Positions 25,727 through 34,827 of a stretch of 64,000 bases of DNA are shown here, piece by piece. Origin of the DNA: Reichenbachiella ulvae (GTDB lineage Bacteria; Bacteroidota; Bacteroidia; Cytophagales; Cyclobacteriaceae); assembly GCF_025833875.1 (NCBI RefSeq), contig NZ_JAOYOD010000001.1, positions 3,720,001 to 3,784,000 of the forward strand, given 5' to 3'. The notes under the pieces were generated by a model, which worked only from the letters and a program-made list of their open reading frames with translations, was not told the origin of the DNA and searched no databases. Position numbers and translations under genes: made by a program. Positions within the stretch are counted from its first letter, which is position 1; each line of letters begins with the position of its first letter.

Positions 25727-26857
25727 CTATCGAACCAATAATTTTTGTTTCAATTGATGTCCATCGACTTCTAGATTAACGAAATAAATTCCTGGTTGGA
25801 GATTTAGATTCTGAATCTCCAATCTCGTTTCATTTGAATGACTTGTGTAAATCTGATTTCCTTGCAGATCAAAAATTGATACTTGCTTTTCTGAAATACT
25901 TTCAGGCAAACTCAAAGTCAATTTTTGTCCCACTAAAGGATTCGGATAAATATTTAGTTCCTCGGATTGGAGCCCCGTAACATTGATACTTTTTGTTTCA
26001 AAAATCTCGTTGCTACCATCATAATCAATGGCATTGAGCCTGAAGTAGACCAATTGGCTTTTCACTTGCTCATCCAAATAAGAATATGAGGCGCCATCCA
26101 CCTCACTGCCACTGCTACCTATCTCCGCAATCGATTCAAAAAACCGCCCGTCATTAGATCTCTGCACCTCAAAATGGCTGAAGTTTACCTCGCTTAGAGT
26201 TTCCCATGTAATTTTCACTCCACTATCAGTGGCTTCCAAATCAAATGAAGCCAACTTAATAGGAAGAGGAGTTGTGCCACCTCCATCAATAAAATTATAT
26301 AATGCCTTTTGTTCAGAAGTCCCACTGTTAAGATCACTGATAGGAGCATCCACAGATCCTGCCCCATCTGTATCTCCGTTTCCGTTGATACCACCATCTA
26401 CATAAAGACCTCCTCCATTATCCACATAATCTTGCTGCCCTCCGCTCAAGGTCATACCTTCGGTAACAACCATAGTACCACCATTGTCTAGCACCACCTT
26501 GTTTTCAGCTGTGAAATGTCCAAATACCACCAAAACACCGCCAGTGACTACCTCCAAATTGATAGAATTGTTAGCAAAACTCAAATCACCAATCACAATT
26601 AAAGTATCTCTGACCAAAAGCTTGTAACTATTGGCTCCAATATTCGCAAAACTCAAACCTCCATTCCGGGTGATATACCCATTAATGGTAATATTCTGTT
26701 GTTCATCAATATTGGTGGTCAAAGGGTTCGGTTGAACCCCATCGGTCCAGGAATTACTATTGGACCATGTGCCAGTATAAAAATCTAAAGTGGACAATTG
26801 TGCATTCGCATTGATACCCAACCCCACTATCATTGTCAAAACTATAAGTTTTCTCAT
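25727..26857 (-). CDS. Secreted protein with type IX secretion C-terminal sorting domain
   Basis: A 376-aa exported protein. Signal peptide to about residue 20 (GINANAQ). Residues about 25-170 form Asn/Gly-rich short repeats like a right-handed beta-helix ('GGVLVVFGHFTAEN', 'GGTMVVTEGMTLSGG'). A fibronectin-like domain follows, beginning 'LPIKLASFDLEA' and 'VNFSHFEVQRSNDG', a phrase common in Bacteroidota T9SS cargo. The last 75 residues are a type A sorting domain: 'NIYPNPLVGQKLTLSL', 'DLQGNQIY', 'LQPGIYFVNLEVDG', 'QKLLVR'. It is predicted to be displayed on or released from the cell surface. No enzyme motif is seen. Confidence 0.88.
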   Translation of the reverse strand: MRKLIVLTMIVGLGINANAQLSTLDFYTGTWSNSNSWTDGVQPNPLTTNIDEQQNITINGYITRNGGLSFANIGANSYKLLVRDTLIVIGDLSFANNSINLEVVTGGVLVVFGHFTAENKVVLDNGGTMVVTEGMTLSGGQQDYVDNGGGLYVDGGINGNGDTDGAGSVDAPISDLNSGTSEQKALYNFIDGGGTTPLPIKLASFDLEATDSGVKITWETLSEVNFSHFEVQRSNDGRFFESIAEIGSSGSEVDGASYSYLDEQVKSQLVYFRLNAIDYDGSNEIFETKSINVTGLQSEELNIYPNPLVGQKLTLSLPESISEKQVSIFDLQGNQIYTSHSNETRLEIQNLNLQPGIYFVNLEVDGHQLKQKLLVR

Positions 26858-27030
26858 TTAGAAAAATGCTGCTAGAAAGAATCAACGCAAAAAAACGAAT
26901 ATCTCAAGACGACATTTTATCATTTCGACGAATGGCGGTAAATTCCCGATCAATGAACCAGGAGTATAGATTAGAATTTTTTAGTCCACTATATTTCCTA
27001 TTAGGACTAGCAATTATACCTTGCATTAAA

Positions 27031-27038
27031 TACATTTG
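27031..27038 (+). promoter_or_regulatory. -7 element for the enoyl-CoA hydratase gene
   Basis: TACATTTG fits TAnnTTTG and lies 21 nt before the ATG at 27060. It overlaps the TTG that a longer reading would use, which favours the ATG start. Confidence 0.5.
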
Positions 27039-27059
27039 ACAAGGCCAGAAGCAATTTTT

Positions 27060-27845
27060 ATGGAGCAGCTGAAAAACCTGATAGTTGAAAAAAAGGATGA
27101 AATATGTATTGTCACCATTAATAGAGAGTCTGCTCTCAATGCACTTAATGATGCCACATTAAACGAATTAAGCGAGGTTTTTGAGCAGATAGATGATGAC
27201 AAAACGATAAAAGGAGTCGTCATAACTGGAGCTGGAGACAAGGCTTTTGTAGCGGGTGCAGACATCAAAGAACTCGCGCAAGTCACTGAAGTCAATGGCA
27301 GAAGTATGGCCGAAAAAGGCCAGGAACTCTTTGAAAGAATCGAAAGGTTGTCCAAACCTGTTATCGCGGCAATCAACGGATTCGCATTAGGAGGCGGGTG
27401 TGAATTGGCAATGGCATGCCATATACGAATCGCTTCTAAATCTGCTCAGTTCGGACAACCAGAAATCAATCTGGGAATACTACCCGGATATGGTGGCACA
27501 CAGAGACTCACTCGATTGGTCGGCAAAGGAAAGGCCTTAGAACTATTATTGACGGGCGACATGGTCGGGGCTGAAGATGCCAAGAAGCTTCGCCTGGTCA
27601 ACTATGTTTTGGAAGACAGAGCTGCCATGATGGATAAGGCCTTGGAAATTCTAGGCAAAGTCAGGCAGAAAGCTCCAATTGCTGTTGGTCTCATCATAGA
27701 CAGTGTCAATGCAGTTCATACCAGTGGAGAAAACGGCTTTCAAACAGAGGCCAATTCTTTTGGAAGATGCTGTGGCACTCAGGATTTTATTGAAGGGACT
27801 CAAGCCTTCATCGAAAAGAGAAAACCCAATTTCAAAGGGGAATAA
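27060..27845 (+). CDS. Enoyl-CoA hydratase/isomerase family protein
   Basis: A 261-aa crotonase that hydrates enoyl-CoA in fatty-acid or related CoA-thioester degradation. The family blocks are clear: 'AFVAGADIKELAQ' for the oxyanion and CoA site, 'NGFALGGGCELAMACHIRIAS' with the first catalytic Glu, and 'GQPEINLGILPGYGGTQRL' with the second Glu. Both Glu residues of the hydratase are therefore present. Start at ATG 27060. The flippase gene begins 15 nt downstream but is functionally unrelated. Confidence 0.93.
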   Translation: MEQLKNLIVEKKDEICIVTINRESALNALNDATLNELSEVFEQIDDDKTIKGVVITGAGDKAFVAGADIKELAQVTEVNGRSMAEKGQELFERIERLSKPVIAAINGFALGGGCELAMACHIRIASKSAQFGQPEINLGILPGYGGTQRLTRLVGKGKALELLLTGDMVGAEDAKKLRLVNYVLEDRAAMMDKALEILGKVRQKAPIAVGLIIDSVNAVHTSGENGFQTEANSFGRCCGTQDFIEGTQAFIEKRKPNFKGE

Positions 27846-27860
27846 TCAATTAGACCAAAT

Positions 27861-29378
27861 ATGGCAGGACTGAGGGGACTGGCTGGTGATACAGTCTGGT
27901 ATGGGCTAAGTAGTATCATCGGTCGAATGATCACGTACTTTCTTACTCCACTCTATACAGGTGTTTTAGCCAAAGACATGTTTGGGGTTTATACAGAATT
28001 CTATGCTTATGTAGGCTTCTTATATGCGATTTATACTTTTGGTATGGAGACCTCCTATTTTAGGTACGCCTCCAAAACAGATGATCCCCAGTCCACTTTC
28101 AATGTTTCCCTTAGCTCCATATTGGTCGTCAGTATTTCTATTTCAGGAGCTTTGTGCTTGTTGGCTACTCCCATCACTGAACTACTGGAATACCAGGGGC
28201 AGGAACAAGTAATATATTGGCTTTCAAGCATCATCGCCATAGATGCCATCGTAGCGATTCCTTATGCCAAACTGCGAAGGGAGAAAAAACCCAGAAAGTT
28301 TGCATTCATTCGATTGTTCAATGTCAGTTTTACGGTCTTGCTCAACTTGTTTTTCTATGCATTCTGTCTTCAAATTATAGAGGGAAAATTTTTAGTCAGT
28401 CTAGCATCTTACATCTCCCCCTGGTATGACCTGGATTTTCAGGTCAAATACATTTTTCTATCCAACCTAATCGCTAATGCCTCTGTAGTTTTCTTGCTCT
28501 ATCAAGAGTTCAAAGGTTTTCGCTTCTCACTCAATCGTGAAAAACTCCAACCCATGATCAAATACGCCATGCCCCTTTTGATCATGAGTTTAGCTGTGGT
28601 GACTAACGAAATGCTATCTCGCACAATACTTAAATATTGGCTACCAGAAGGGTACTATCCAGGATTGAGCAATCAAGAAGTACTTGGTATTTTTGGAGCC
28701 TGCTACAAACTTTCTGTTTTCATGTTGTTGGGTATCCAGGCCTTTAGATATGCTGCAGAACCTTTTTTCTTTTCTCATTCTGAAAACAAAAACTCTCCTC
28801 AGCTTTTCACCAAAGTTATGACTGGGTTCATCATTTTCAACTGTCTGGTTTTCTATGCTGTCTCTGTCAACTTGAAACCGATAGGTGTAGTTTTCCTTAC
28901 CAATCCAGAATATCGTGAGGCCATTTTTATTGTCCCGATTCTTCTGATGGGCTACCTTTTTAGTGGCATCAATTACAACTTATCTGTTTGGTACAAACTG
29001 ACAGATCAAACCAAATATGGCGCGATTATAACCAGTATAGGTGCTATCATAACTATAGCACTCAACTACTATTTGATTCCTGTCTGGGGCTATCTGGGAA
29101 GTGCCATTGCGACCTTTGCGACCTTCTTCACAATGGCCACAATCAGCTATATTTTAGGAAGAAAGTACTACCCAATCCCCTATGATCTACCTAAAGCACT
29201 AGAATATCTTGTACTATCCTCCATAGGAGTAGCCATTATATATCCACTCGAACTAGGTCACTGGTTTCTCGATTTTGTAATCAAAAACCTGACTGTCATT
29301 CTATTTATTGCGTACATCTACTTTAGGGAGAGAAAACAACTTTCGGGCATCAAAGTTTTCGGTTTCAAAATCCCATGA
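27861..29378 (+). CDS. Polysaccharide flippase (Wzx/MVF-type, MOP superfamily)
   Basis: A 505-aa integral membrane protein with about 14 helices. The N-terminus 'GLAGDTVWYGLSSIIGRMITYFLTPLYT' is typical of oligosaccharide flippases, and 'GIQAFRYAAEPFFFSHSEN' is a segment common in the Bacteroidota group. It would move lipid-linked sugars or peptidoglycan precursors across the inner membrane. The substrate is not evident. It lies 15 nt downstream of the enoyl-CoA hydratase gene; a new promoter element precedes the next gene. Confidence 0.88.
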   Translation: MAGLRGLAGDTVWYGLSSIIGRMITYFLTPLYTGVLAKDMFGVYTEFYAYVGFLYAIYTFGMETSYFRYASKTDDPQSTFNVSLSSILVVSISISGALCLLATPITELLEYQGQEQVIYWLSSIIAIDAIVAIPYAKLRREKKPRKFAFIRLFNVSFTVLLNLFFYAFCLQIIEGKFLVSLASYISPWYDLDFQVKYIFLSNLIANASVVFLLYQEFKGFRFSLNREKLQPMIKYAMPLLIMSLAVVTNEMLSRTILKYWLPEGYYPGLSNQEVLGIFGACYKLSVFMLLGIQAFRYAAEPFFFSHSENKNSPQLFTKVMTGFIIFNCLVFYAVSVNLKPIGVVFLTNPEYREAIFIVPILLMGYLFSGINYNLSVWYKLTDQTKYGAIITSIGAIITIALNYYLIPVWGYLGSAIATFATFFTMATISYILGRKYYPIPYDLPKALEYLVLSSIGVAIIYPLELGHWFLDFVIKNLTVILFIAYIYFRERKQLSGIKVFGFKIP

Positions 29379-29442
29379 GTATAAAACACGTCATTAAAGC
29401 CCATTAAGGCTGCAAATATGATAGCGAAGTGCTCTTTTTCAT

Positions 29443-29450
29443 TAGTTTTG
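29443..29450 (+). promoter_or_regulatory. -7 element for the TPR-DUF4292-EnvC cluster
   Basis: TAGTTTTG fits TAnnTTTG and lies 22 nt before the ATG at 29472, in the 93-nt gap behind the flippase gene. Confidence 0.45.
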
Positions 29451-29471
29451 TTTTTTGATCAATAGTTTCGA

Positions 29472-31220
29472 ATGACTTTTTCTTTCCATAGCAAATCTTT
29501 TATTTATCTGACTCTTGTGCTGATGGTCCTGATGGCTTCAGTTAATCCTGGTCAAGCCCAGCGAAAAAACCGCAAGAAAGAAAAGTCTGTTGATCAAATC
29601 AGCGAGGAAAAAAGGACTGAGTTGGACCACTATTTTCTGGAAGGGGAGAAATACTACATTCTAAAGGACTATGGAAAAGCAATAACCTATTTTGAAAGGG
29701 TTATTGAAATCGATGAGAGCCATGCCACTGCCAACTTCAAAATCGCTCAAATCTATAGCGAAAACAATGAGATGATGGATGCACTGCCTTTTGCCCAAAA
29801 AGCAAAAGAGTTAGCACCAGAAAACAAGTATTACTATCTACTACTGGCCAATATCCAAACGAGCACAGGAGAACTCGCTAATGCAGAAGAAACGTATAGT
29901 GAAATGATCAACCGTGTGCCGGGTACAGAAAGACATCTCTTTGATTTGGCTGCCCTACAGATCTATCAACAAAAACTGGATGAGGCTATCGAAACCTACA
30001 ACCTGGCAGAAGAGAAACTCGGGCCGATGGAGGAAATTGCCCTTCAAAAACAGCAAGTTTATCTCAAGCAAAATAAGTTAGACGAGGCGATTGAAGAAGG
30101 TCACAAACTAATCAAAATCAACCCTGAGGACGAATCCTATGTCATGACTCAGGCCCGAGTTTTGATTTCGAACGAAAGACTGGAGGAGGCAGAAACTTTC
30201 CTAAAAACTCAGACGAAAGAGAATCCTCAGAATGAAACGCTTTTTGTGATGCTGTCCGAAGTATATCGCAAACAAGGAAAAACCAGTGAAGCACTAGAGA
30301 CTCTCAAGGTACCTTTTGAAAGCACCAGTGTCGACCTCAATGCCAAAATACGAACCTTGGCTGGCTATTTGGGCATGCTACCAGACGACAACCTCAATCA
30401 GCCACTGATTGATCTTGCTCTTACTTTGGTTGAAACTCATCCTGATTCTTATCAGGCATTGGCCATGACTGGTGATTTATACTACAATTTGGGTCAACTC
30501 TCCAATGCCAGAAAATTTTATCTCCAGACCATCACTATTGATAGATCCAATTTCAACGTTTGGCAAAACATCCTAAACCTTGACATGGAACTTCAAGACT
30601 ACAATAGTGTAATCGAACACACTAACACAGCCCTTGAAGTTTTCCCCAACCAAGCCTCTTTGTACTACTACAACGGCACGGCTCACCTCATCAATAAGGA
30701 ATACGAAGAAGCCATTAAAACCTTTAACGCCGGAAAAATATATGCCGCCAGAGACGCCAATCTAAACAGTCTGTTTTATGGTCAGCTCGGAGATGCCTAC
30801 AACAGTATCGGCGAACACAACAAGTCTGATGAGGCCTATGAAAAAGCCCTTGAATCCAAGCCGGACAATGATCATGTGCTGAACAACTATTCCTATTTTC
30901 TTTCGCTCAGAAAAAAAGATTTGGAAAAAGCTAAGTCAATGTCTTCCAAATTAGTCGAAGACTACCCCACTAACCCAACCTACCTGGATACTCATGCCTG
31001 GGTGCTGTATATGATGGAAGACTATGAAGGTGCTGCACACTACCTAAAAGAAGCTGTAAAATATGATGCCAGCGCTGTGATCATCGAACACTACGGAGAT
31101 GCCCTTTTCCAATTAGGCAAAACAGAAGAAGCAGTGGCACAATGGAAAAAGGCACGGGATTTGGTAGAAGACACCAGTACATTAGATAAGAAAATTGCGG
31201 ACAGACAGCTTTATGAATAA
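29472..31220 (+). CDS. Exported tetratricopeptide-repeat protein
   Basis: A 582-aa protein with a signal peptide (cleavage near NPGQAQ, about residue 29) followed by about 14 TPR-like helical pairs to the end. Typical TPR phrases are 'GKAITYFERVIEIDESHATANFKIAQIY', quoted here only by its first part 'GKAITYFERVIEID', and 'DEAYEKALESKPDNDHVLNNY'. It is likely periplasmic and acts as a scaffold. It overlaps the DUF4292 lipoprotein gene by 8 nt, which overlaps the EnvC-like gene in turn. The trio looks like an envelope-assembly cluster. Confidence 0.88.
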   Translation: MTFSFHSKSFIYLTLVLMVLMASVNPGQAQRKNRKKEKSVDQISEEKRTELDHYFLEGEKYYILKDYGKAITYFERVIEIDESHATANFKIAQIYSENNEMMDALPFAQKAKELAPENKYYYLLLANIQTSTGELANAEETYSEMINRVPGTERHLFDLAALQIYQQKLDEAIETYNLAEEKLGPMEEIALQKQQVYLKQNKLDEAIEEGHKLIKINPEDESYVMTQARVLISNERLEEAETFLKTQTKENPQNETLFVMLSEVYRKQGKTSEALETLKVPFESTSVDLNAKIRTLAGYLGMLPDDNLNQPLIDLALTLVETHPDSYQALAMTGDLYYNLGQLSNARKFYLQTITIDRSNFNVWQNILNLDMELQDYNSVIEHTNTALEVFPNQASLYYYNGTAHLINKEYEEAIKTFNAGKIYAARDANLNSLFYGQLGDAYNSIGEHNKSDEAYEKALESKPDNDHVLNNYSYFLSLRKKDLEKAKSMSSKLVEDYPTNPTYLDTHAWVLYMMEDYEGAAHYLKEAVKYDASAVIIEHYGDALFQLGKTEEAVAQWKKARDLVEDTSTLDKKIADRQLYE

Positions 31221-31962
31221 GACACTCCTGGCATGCCTTCTGGTATCCATACTGGTTTTGCCTTCATGTAACAAGAAACTTTTCACATCAAGCAATGAAA
31301 AGTTTCACCTCAACGACCTCAAATACGAGACGCTTTCCATTAAATCACGAATGCGATACAAAGGCGATGAAAACCTCAGGTTTACCGCCAACATCCGCAT
31401 GAAAAAAGACAGTGCGGTATGGTTCTCCTTATCCCCTGGTTTCGGCATAGAAGCAGCCAGAGGATTGGTTGACACTGATTCTATCGTCGTGATCGACAAG
31501 ATTCACAAGGAATACTCGGTCCGTAATCTGGAACAACTTTTCAAAGGATTTAATTTCCATTTCGAAATCGGGATGATCGAATCGATCATTATCGGAAATC
31601 TGCTATGGCATGTAGAAAGCCGAGACAATGTGGTCAGACAAAACAACAACTATGTGATCACTCAGGAAAAAGGTGATCTGCGACTGATTAGCTATGTCAA
31701 TAGCAATTCGATGAAAATGGAAAAACTAGAGGCTCAAAGCATCAGTACTCCCAATCGAATGACCATTAAGTTTTCCAATTTCGAAAAACAGGAAAATATG
31801 GTCTACCCAAAAAACATAGATATTTCTGCAGACTACTACGATACAAGGTACAGAAAGGAAAAAAATGCTAATATTACAATGAATCATAGTAAAGTAGAAA
31901 TTGACCAGAGAGAATACGATTTTTCTATCAGCATTCCGTCCAAGTATGCGCTTAAAAATTAG
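31213..31962 (+). CDS. DUF4292 lipoprotein
   Basis: A 249-aa lipoprotein with lipobox LPSC near residue 18. The rest resembles DUF4292, which is related in shape to LolA/LolB-like beta sheets: 'SIKSRMRYKGDENLRFTANI', 'VWFSLSPGFGIEAARGLV', and 'IDKIHKEYSVRNLEQLF'. The ATG at 31213 lies inside the last codons of the TPR gene (8-nt overlap), and the 3' end overlaps the EnvC-like gene by 17 nt, so the three are translationally coupled. A role in lipoprotein or outer-membrane handling is inferred from fold class and context. Confidence 0.85.
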   Translation: MNKTLLACLLVSILVLPSCNKKLFTSSNEKFHLNDLKYETLSIKSRMRYKGDENLRFTANIRMKKDSAVWFSLSPGFGIEAARGLVDTDSIVVIDKIHKEYSVRNLEQLFKGFNFHFEIGMIESIIIGNLLWHVESRDNVVRQNNNYVITQEKGDLRLISYVNSNSMKMEKLEAQSISTPNRMTIKFSNFEKQENMVYPKNIDISADYYDTRYRKEKNANITMNHSKVEIDQREYDFSISIPSKYALKN

Positions 31963-33148
31963 CCTGCTACTATTCGCATTCGTAGCACTCTGTGCCTTTA
32001 CTACCCATGCCCAAAAGAGTAAAGCACAACTAGAAAAAGAAAGGAAGGAAAACCTCAAAAGGATATCTGAAACACAAAAAATCCTGGAGCAAACCGCTAC
32101 TGAGAAAAAATCAACGCTAGGCCAGCTCAAAGCCATCAATCACCAAATCACCATTCGTCAGGATCTGATTAAGTCAATCAACCAGGAAATCTCGATGATC
32201 AATGGGGAAATCAACGATCTAACCATCGTGACAGTAGCCCTGGAATCGGATCTGGACCAGCTCAAAAAAGAGTATGCCGAGATGATCTATAGTGCCTACA
32301 AAACTAACCATGGATATAGCCAGCTGACTTTTATTTTCTCGGCCAGCACCTTCAACCAACTCTTCTTAAGACTGAAATATCTGGAACAGTACGCCAATGC
32401 ACGAGAAAGACAGGTTCAGCAAATCGAAAAAGTAAAAGATGCACTCAACAGTCAAAAATCCTCACTGGTAAGTAAGAAAGAAGAACAAAGTAAACTCCTG
32501 GAATCAAAAATCGAGGAAAACAAAAACCTGATTGGCCTGCAGAGCAAACAAAGCAAAATCATACAGGATCTGAGCAAACGCGAAAAAGAACTAAAACGTG
32601 AGTTAGCCAACAGAAAAAGATCGATCGAACAATTGGATCAACTGCTTGCAGAAATCATTAAAAAAGAGATTCGTGATTCAAACAAGGGTAAAGAGGCCAA
32701 TACCATTGCACTGTCTGCAGAGGGCGCTGTGCTATCCGCCTCGTTCGAAGACAACAAAAACAAACTTCCTTGGCCAGTGGCCTCAGGTTTCGTGTCCGAA
32801 AAATTCGGAAAGCACCCCCACCCCGTTTTGAAAAACATCACTGTCGAAAACCAGGGTGTTGATATTCAAACCCAAAAAGACGCCAGTGTCAAACCTGTTT
32901 TTGCAGGAAAAGTAGCTACTACTGCCTTCGTGCCAGGTATGAACAGCGTAGTAATCGTCCAGCACGGCGACTACTATACGCTCTATGCCAAACTAAAAAC
33001 GGTGAATGTAAAGAAGGGTCAAACCATCAGCCCCAACCAAAGTTTGGGCACCGTTTACACCAACAAAGACGGCATTTCTGAGCTCCAATTTCAAGTCTGG
33101 AAAAACAATGTAAAGCTGGATCCGGAAAAATGGTTGTCTAGTAAATAA
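31946..33148 (+). CDS. EnvC-like murein hydrolase activator (degenerate M23/LytM domain)
   Basis: A 400-aa periplasmic protein: signal peptide to about residue 24 (FTTHAQ), a long coiled coil (about 25-270) and a C-terminal LytM domain. The zinc-binding positions are not canonical: the first motif reads 'ENQGVDI' where active enzymes have His, the 'YTLYAKL' segment has Lys for His, and the last motif is 'ELQFQVW' instead of HFE. It therefore probably activates amidases, as E. coli EnvC does, instead of cutting peptidoglycan. ATG at 31946 inside the DUF4292 gene. Confidence 0.88.
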   Translation: MRLKISLLLFAFVALCAFTTHAQKSKAQLEKERKENLKRISETQKILEQTATEKKSTLGQLKAINHQITIRQDLIKSINQEISMINGEINDLTIVTVALESDLDQLKKEYAEMIYSAYKTNHGYSQLTFIFSASTFNQLFLRLKYLEQYANARERQVQQIEKVKDALNSQKSSLVSKKEEQSKLLESKIEENKNLIGLQSKQSKIIQDLSKREKELKRELANRKRSIEQLDQLLAEIIKKEIRDSNKGKEANTIALSAEGAVLSASFEDNKNKLPWPVASGFVSEKFGKHPHPVLKNITVENQGVDIQTQKDASVKPVFAGKVATTAFVPGMNSVVIVQHGDYYTLYAKLKTVNVKKGQTISPNQSLGTVYTNKDGISELQFQVWKNNVKLDPEKWLSSK

Positions 33149-33243
33149 TTGGCAAAAGCACCCATGACCCAAATTATCTCCTAAACTGCTTCAAATCATC
33201 TACTCTTTTGGTGTGAACGCTTCACATCCATGGTAGCAAATTC

Positions 33244-33251
33244 TATATTTG
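33244..33251 (+). promoter_or_regulatory. -7 element directly before gpmI
   Basis: TATATTTG fits TAnnTTTG and ends 4 nt before the gpmI ATG. If used, transcription would begin at or next to the start codon, giving a leaderless or nearly leaderless mRNA. Confidence 0.4.
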
Positions 33252-33255
33252 CGCC

Positions 33256-34776
33256 ATGAACAAGAAGGTAATACTAATGATACTAGACGGCTGGGGAATC
33301 GGTACTAATCCCGAGGTGTCTGCGATAAACAGTGCAAAAACTCCATTCATAGATTCTATGTATGAGAAATTTGCCCATAGCAAACTGGAAGCATCTGGAT
33401 TGGCAGTAGGCCTGCCAGAAGGTCAGATGGGAAACTCCGAAGTAGGACATATGAACATCGGCGCTGGTCGAGTAGTATACCAGGATCTGGTAAGACTCAA
33501 TAAAGCTGCAGAAGAAGGTTCATTAGCAAAAAACGAGACTTTGTTGGAGGCATTTGAATATGCCAAAAGCAATGGTAAAAAAGTTCACTTTATCGGACTG
33601 GTATCTGACGGGGGTATTCATGCTCACATCAATCACCTGAAGGCACTTTGTGATGGAGCTGCAGCTCAGGGATTAGACAATGTTTTTGTTCATGCTTTCA
33701 CTGATGGTCGTGACACAGACCCGAAGAGTGGAAAAAAATATTTGACCGATCTACAGAATCATCTGGATAAAACAACTGGCGAAATTGCCTCTATTACAGG
33801 TAGGTATTATGCCATGGACCGAGACAAAAGATGGGAAAGAGTAAAACTCGCCTATGATGCCATGGTCAACGGAATCGGAAAAGAAAGCAGTGATGTACTA
33901 GCTGCCATTGATGAATCATATACCGCTGACGTAACGGACGAGTTCATCAAACCAATCGTAAAGGTAGACGCATCTGGCAATCCGGTTGGAAAAATTGAGG
34001 AAGGTGATGCAGTGATTTGCTTTAACTTCCGTACAGATAGAGGCCGTCAGATTACTGAAGCCTTGACTCAGAAGGATTTTCCAGAAGCTGGAATGAAAAA
34101 ACTAGCCCTTAAATACTACACCATGACCAACTACGACGACACTTTCGAAGGAGTAACGGTGATGTACGATAAGGACAATCTGAAAAACACGCTTGGCGAA
34201 GTATTGGCCAATGCTGGAAAGAAACAAATCCGAATCGCAGAGACAGAAAAGTACCCTCACGTGACTTTCTTCTTCTCTGGTGGACAAGAAGAACAGTTCG
34301 AAGGCGAAACCAGATTGCTATGTCCTTCTCCTAAAGTAGCTACCTACGATCTACAACCAGAAATGAGCGCTGCAGATATCAGAGACAAAATCAATCCTGA
34401 ACTGGAAAAAGGTGAAGTAGACTTCGTTTGTCTGAACTTTGCCAACCCGGACATGGTAGGACACACAGGTGTATTCGAGGCTGCAGTTAAAGCATGTGAA
34501 ACCGTAGATGCATGTGCACAGTCAGTGGTAGAAACAGCACAAGCCAATGGATACTCTGCGATTATCATCGCGGACCACGGCAACTCAGACATCATGGTCA
34601 ATGCGGACGGTAGCCCTAATACTGCTCACACGACCAATTTGGTTCCTTGTATCTTCGTTGACAATGACATCAAAGATCCAGTTAAGGATGGTAAATTGGG
34701 TGACTTGGCACCAACGATTCTCAAAATGATCGGTGTGGATATACCAGCGGATATGACTGGAGACATCTTGATCTAA
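33256..34776 (+). CDS. gpmI: 2,3-bisphosphoglycerate-independent phosphoglycerate mutase
   Basis: Interconverts 3- and 2-phosphoglycerate in glycolysis, using two metal ions and a phosphoserine intermediate. The 506-aa protein has the N-terminal metal motif 'MILDGWG', the catalytic Ser in 'GNSEVGHMNIGAGRVVYQD' near residue 61, 'HAFTDGRDTDPKS', 'NFRTDRGRQI', and the C-terminal metal sites 'NFANPDMVGHTG' and 'IADHGNSD'. Length is typical. A bidirectional terminator follows. Confidence 0.98.
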   Translation: MNKKVILMILDGWGIGTNPEVSAINSAKTPFIDSMYEKFAHSKLEASGLAVGLPEGQMGNSEVGHMNIGAGRVVYQDLVRLNKAAEEGSLAKNETLLEAFEYAKSNGKKVHFIGLVSDGGIHAHINHLKALCDGAAAQGLDNVFVHAFTDGRDTDPKSGKKYLTDLQNHLDKTTGEIASITGRYYAMDRDKRWERVKLAYDAMVNGIGKESSDVLAAIDESYTADVTDEFIKPIVKVDASGNPVGKIEEGDAVICFNFRTDRGRQITEALTQKDFPEAGMKKLALKYYTMTNYDDTFEGVTVMYDKDNLKNTLGEVLANAGKKQIRIAETEKYPHVTFFFSGGQEEQFEGETRLLCPSPKVATYDLQPEMSAADIRDKINPELEKGEVDFVCLNFANPDMVGHTGVFEAAVKACETVDACAQSVVETAQANGYSAIIIADHGNSDIMVNADGSPNTAHTTNLVPCIFVDNDIKDPVKDGKLGDLAPTILKMIGVDIPADMTGDILI

Positions 34777-34794
34777 AGAATAATTAAGGTTAAT

Positions 34795-34827
34795 AAAAAG
34801 CCGAGGCAATTTGCTTCGGCTTTTTTA
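34795..34827. terminator. Bidirectional terminator
   Basis: AAAAAGCCGA...TCGGCTTTTTT stem between the convergent gpmI and TPR histidine kinase genes, with A- and T-runs on both sides. Confidence 0.9.
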
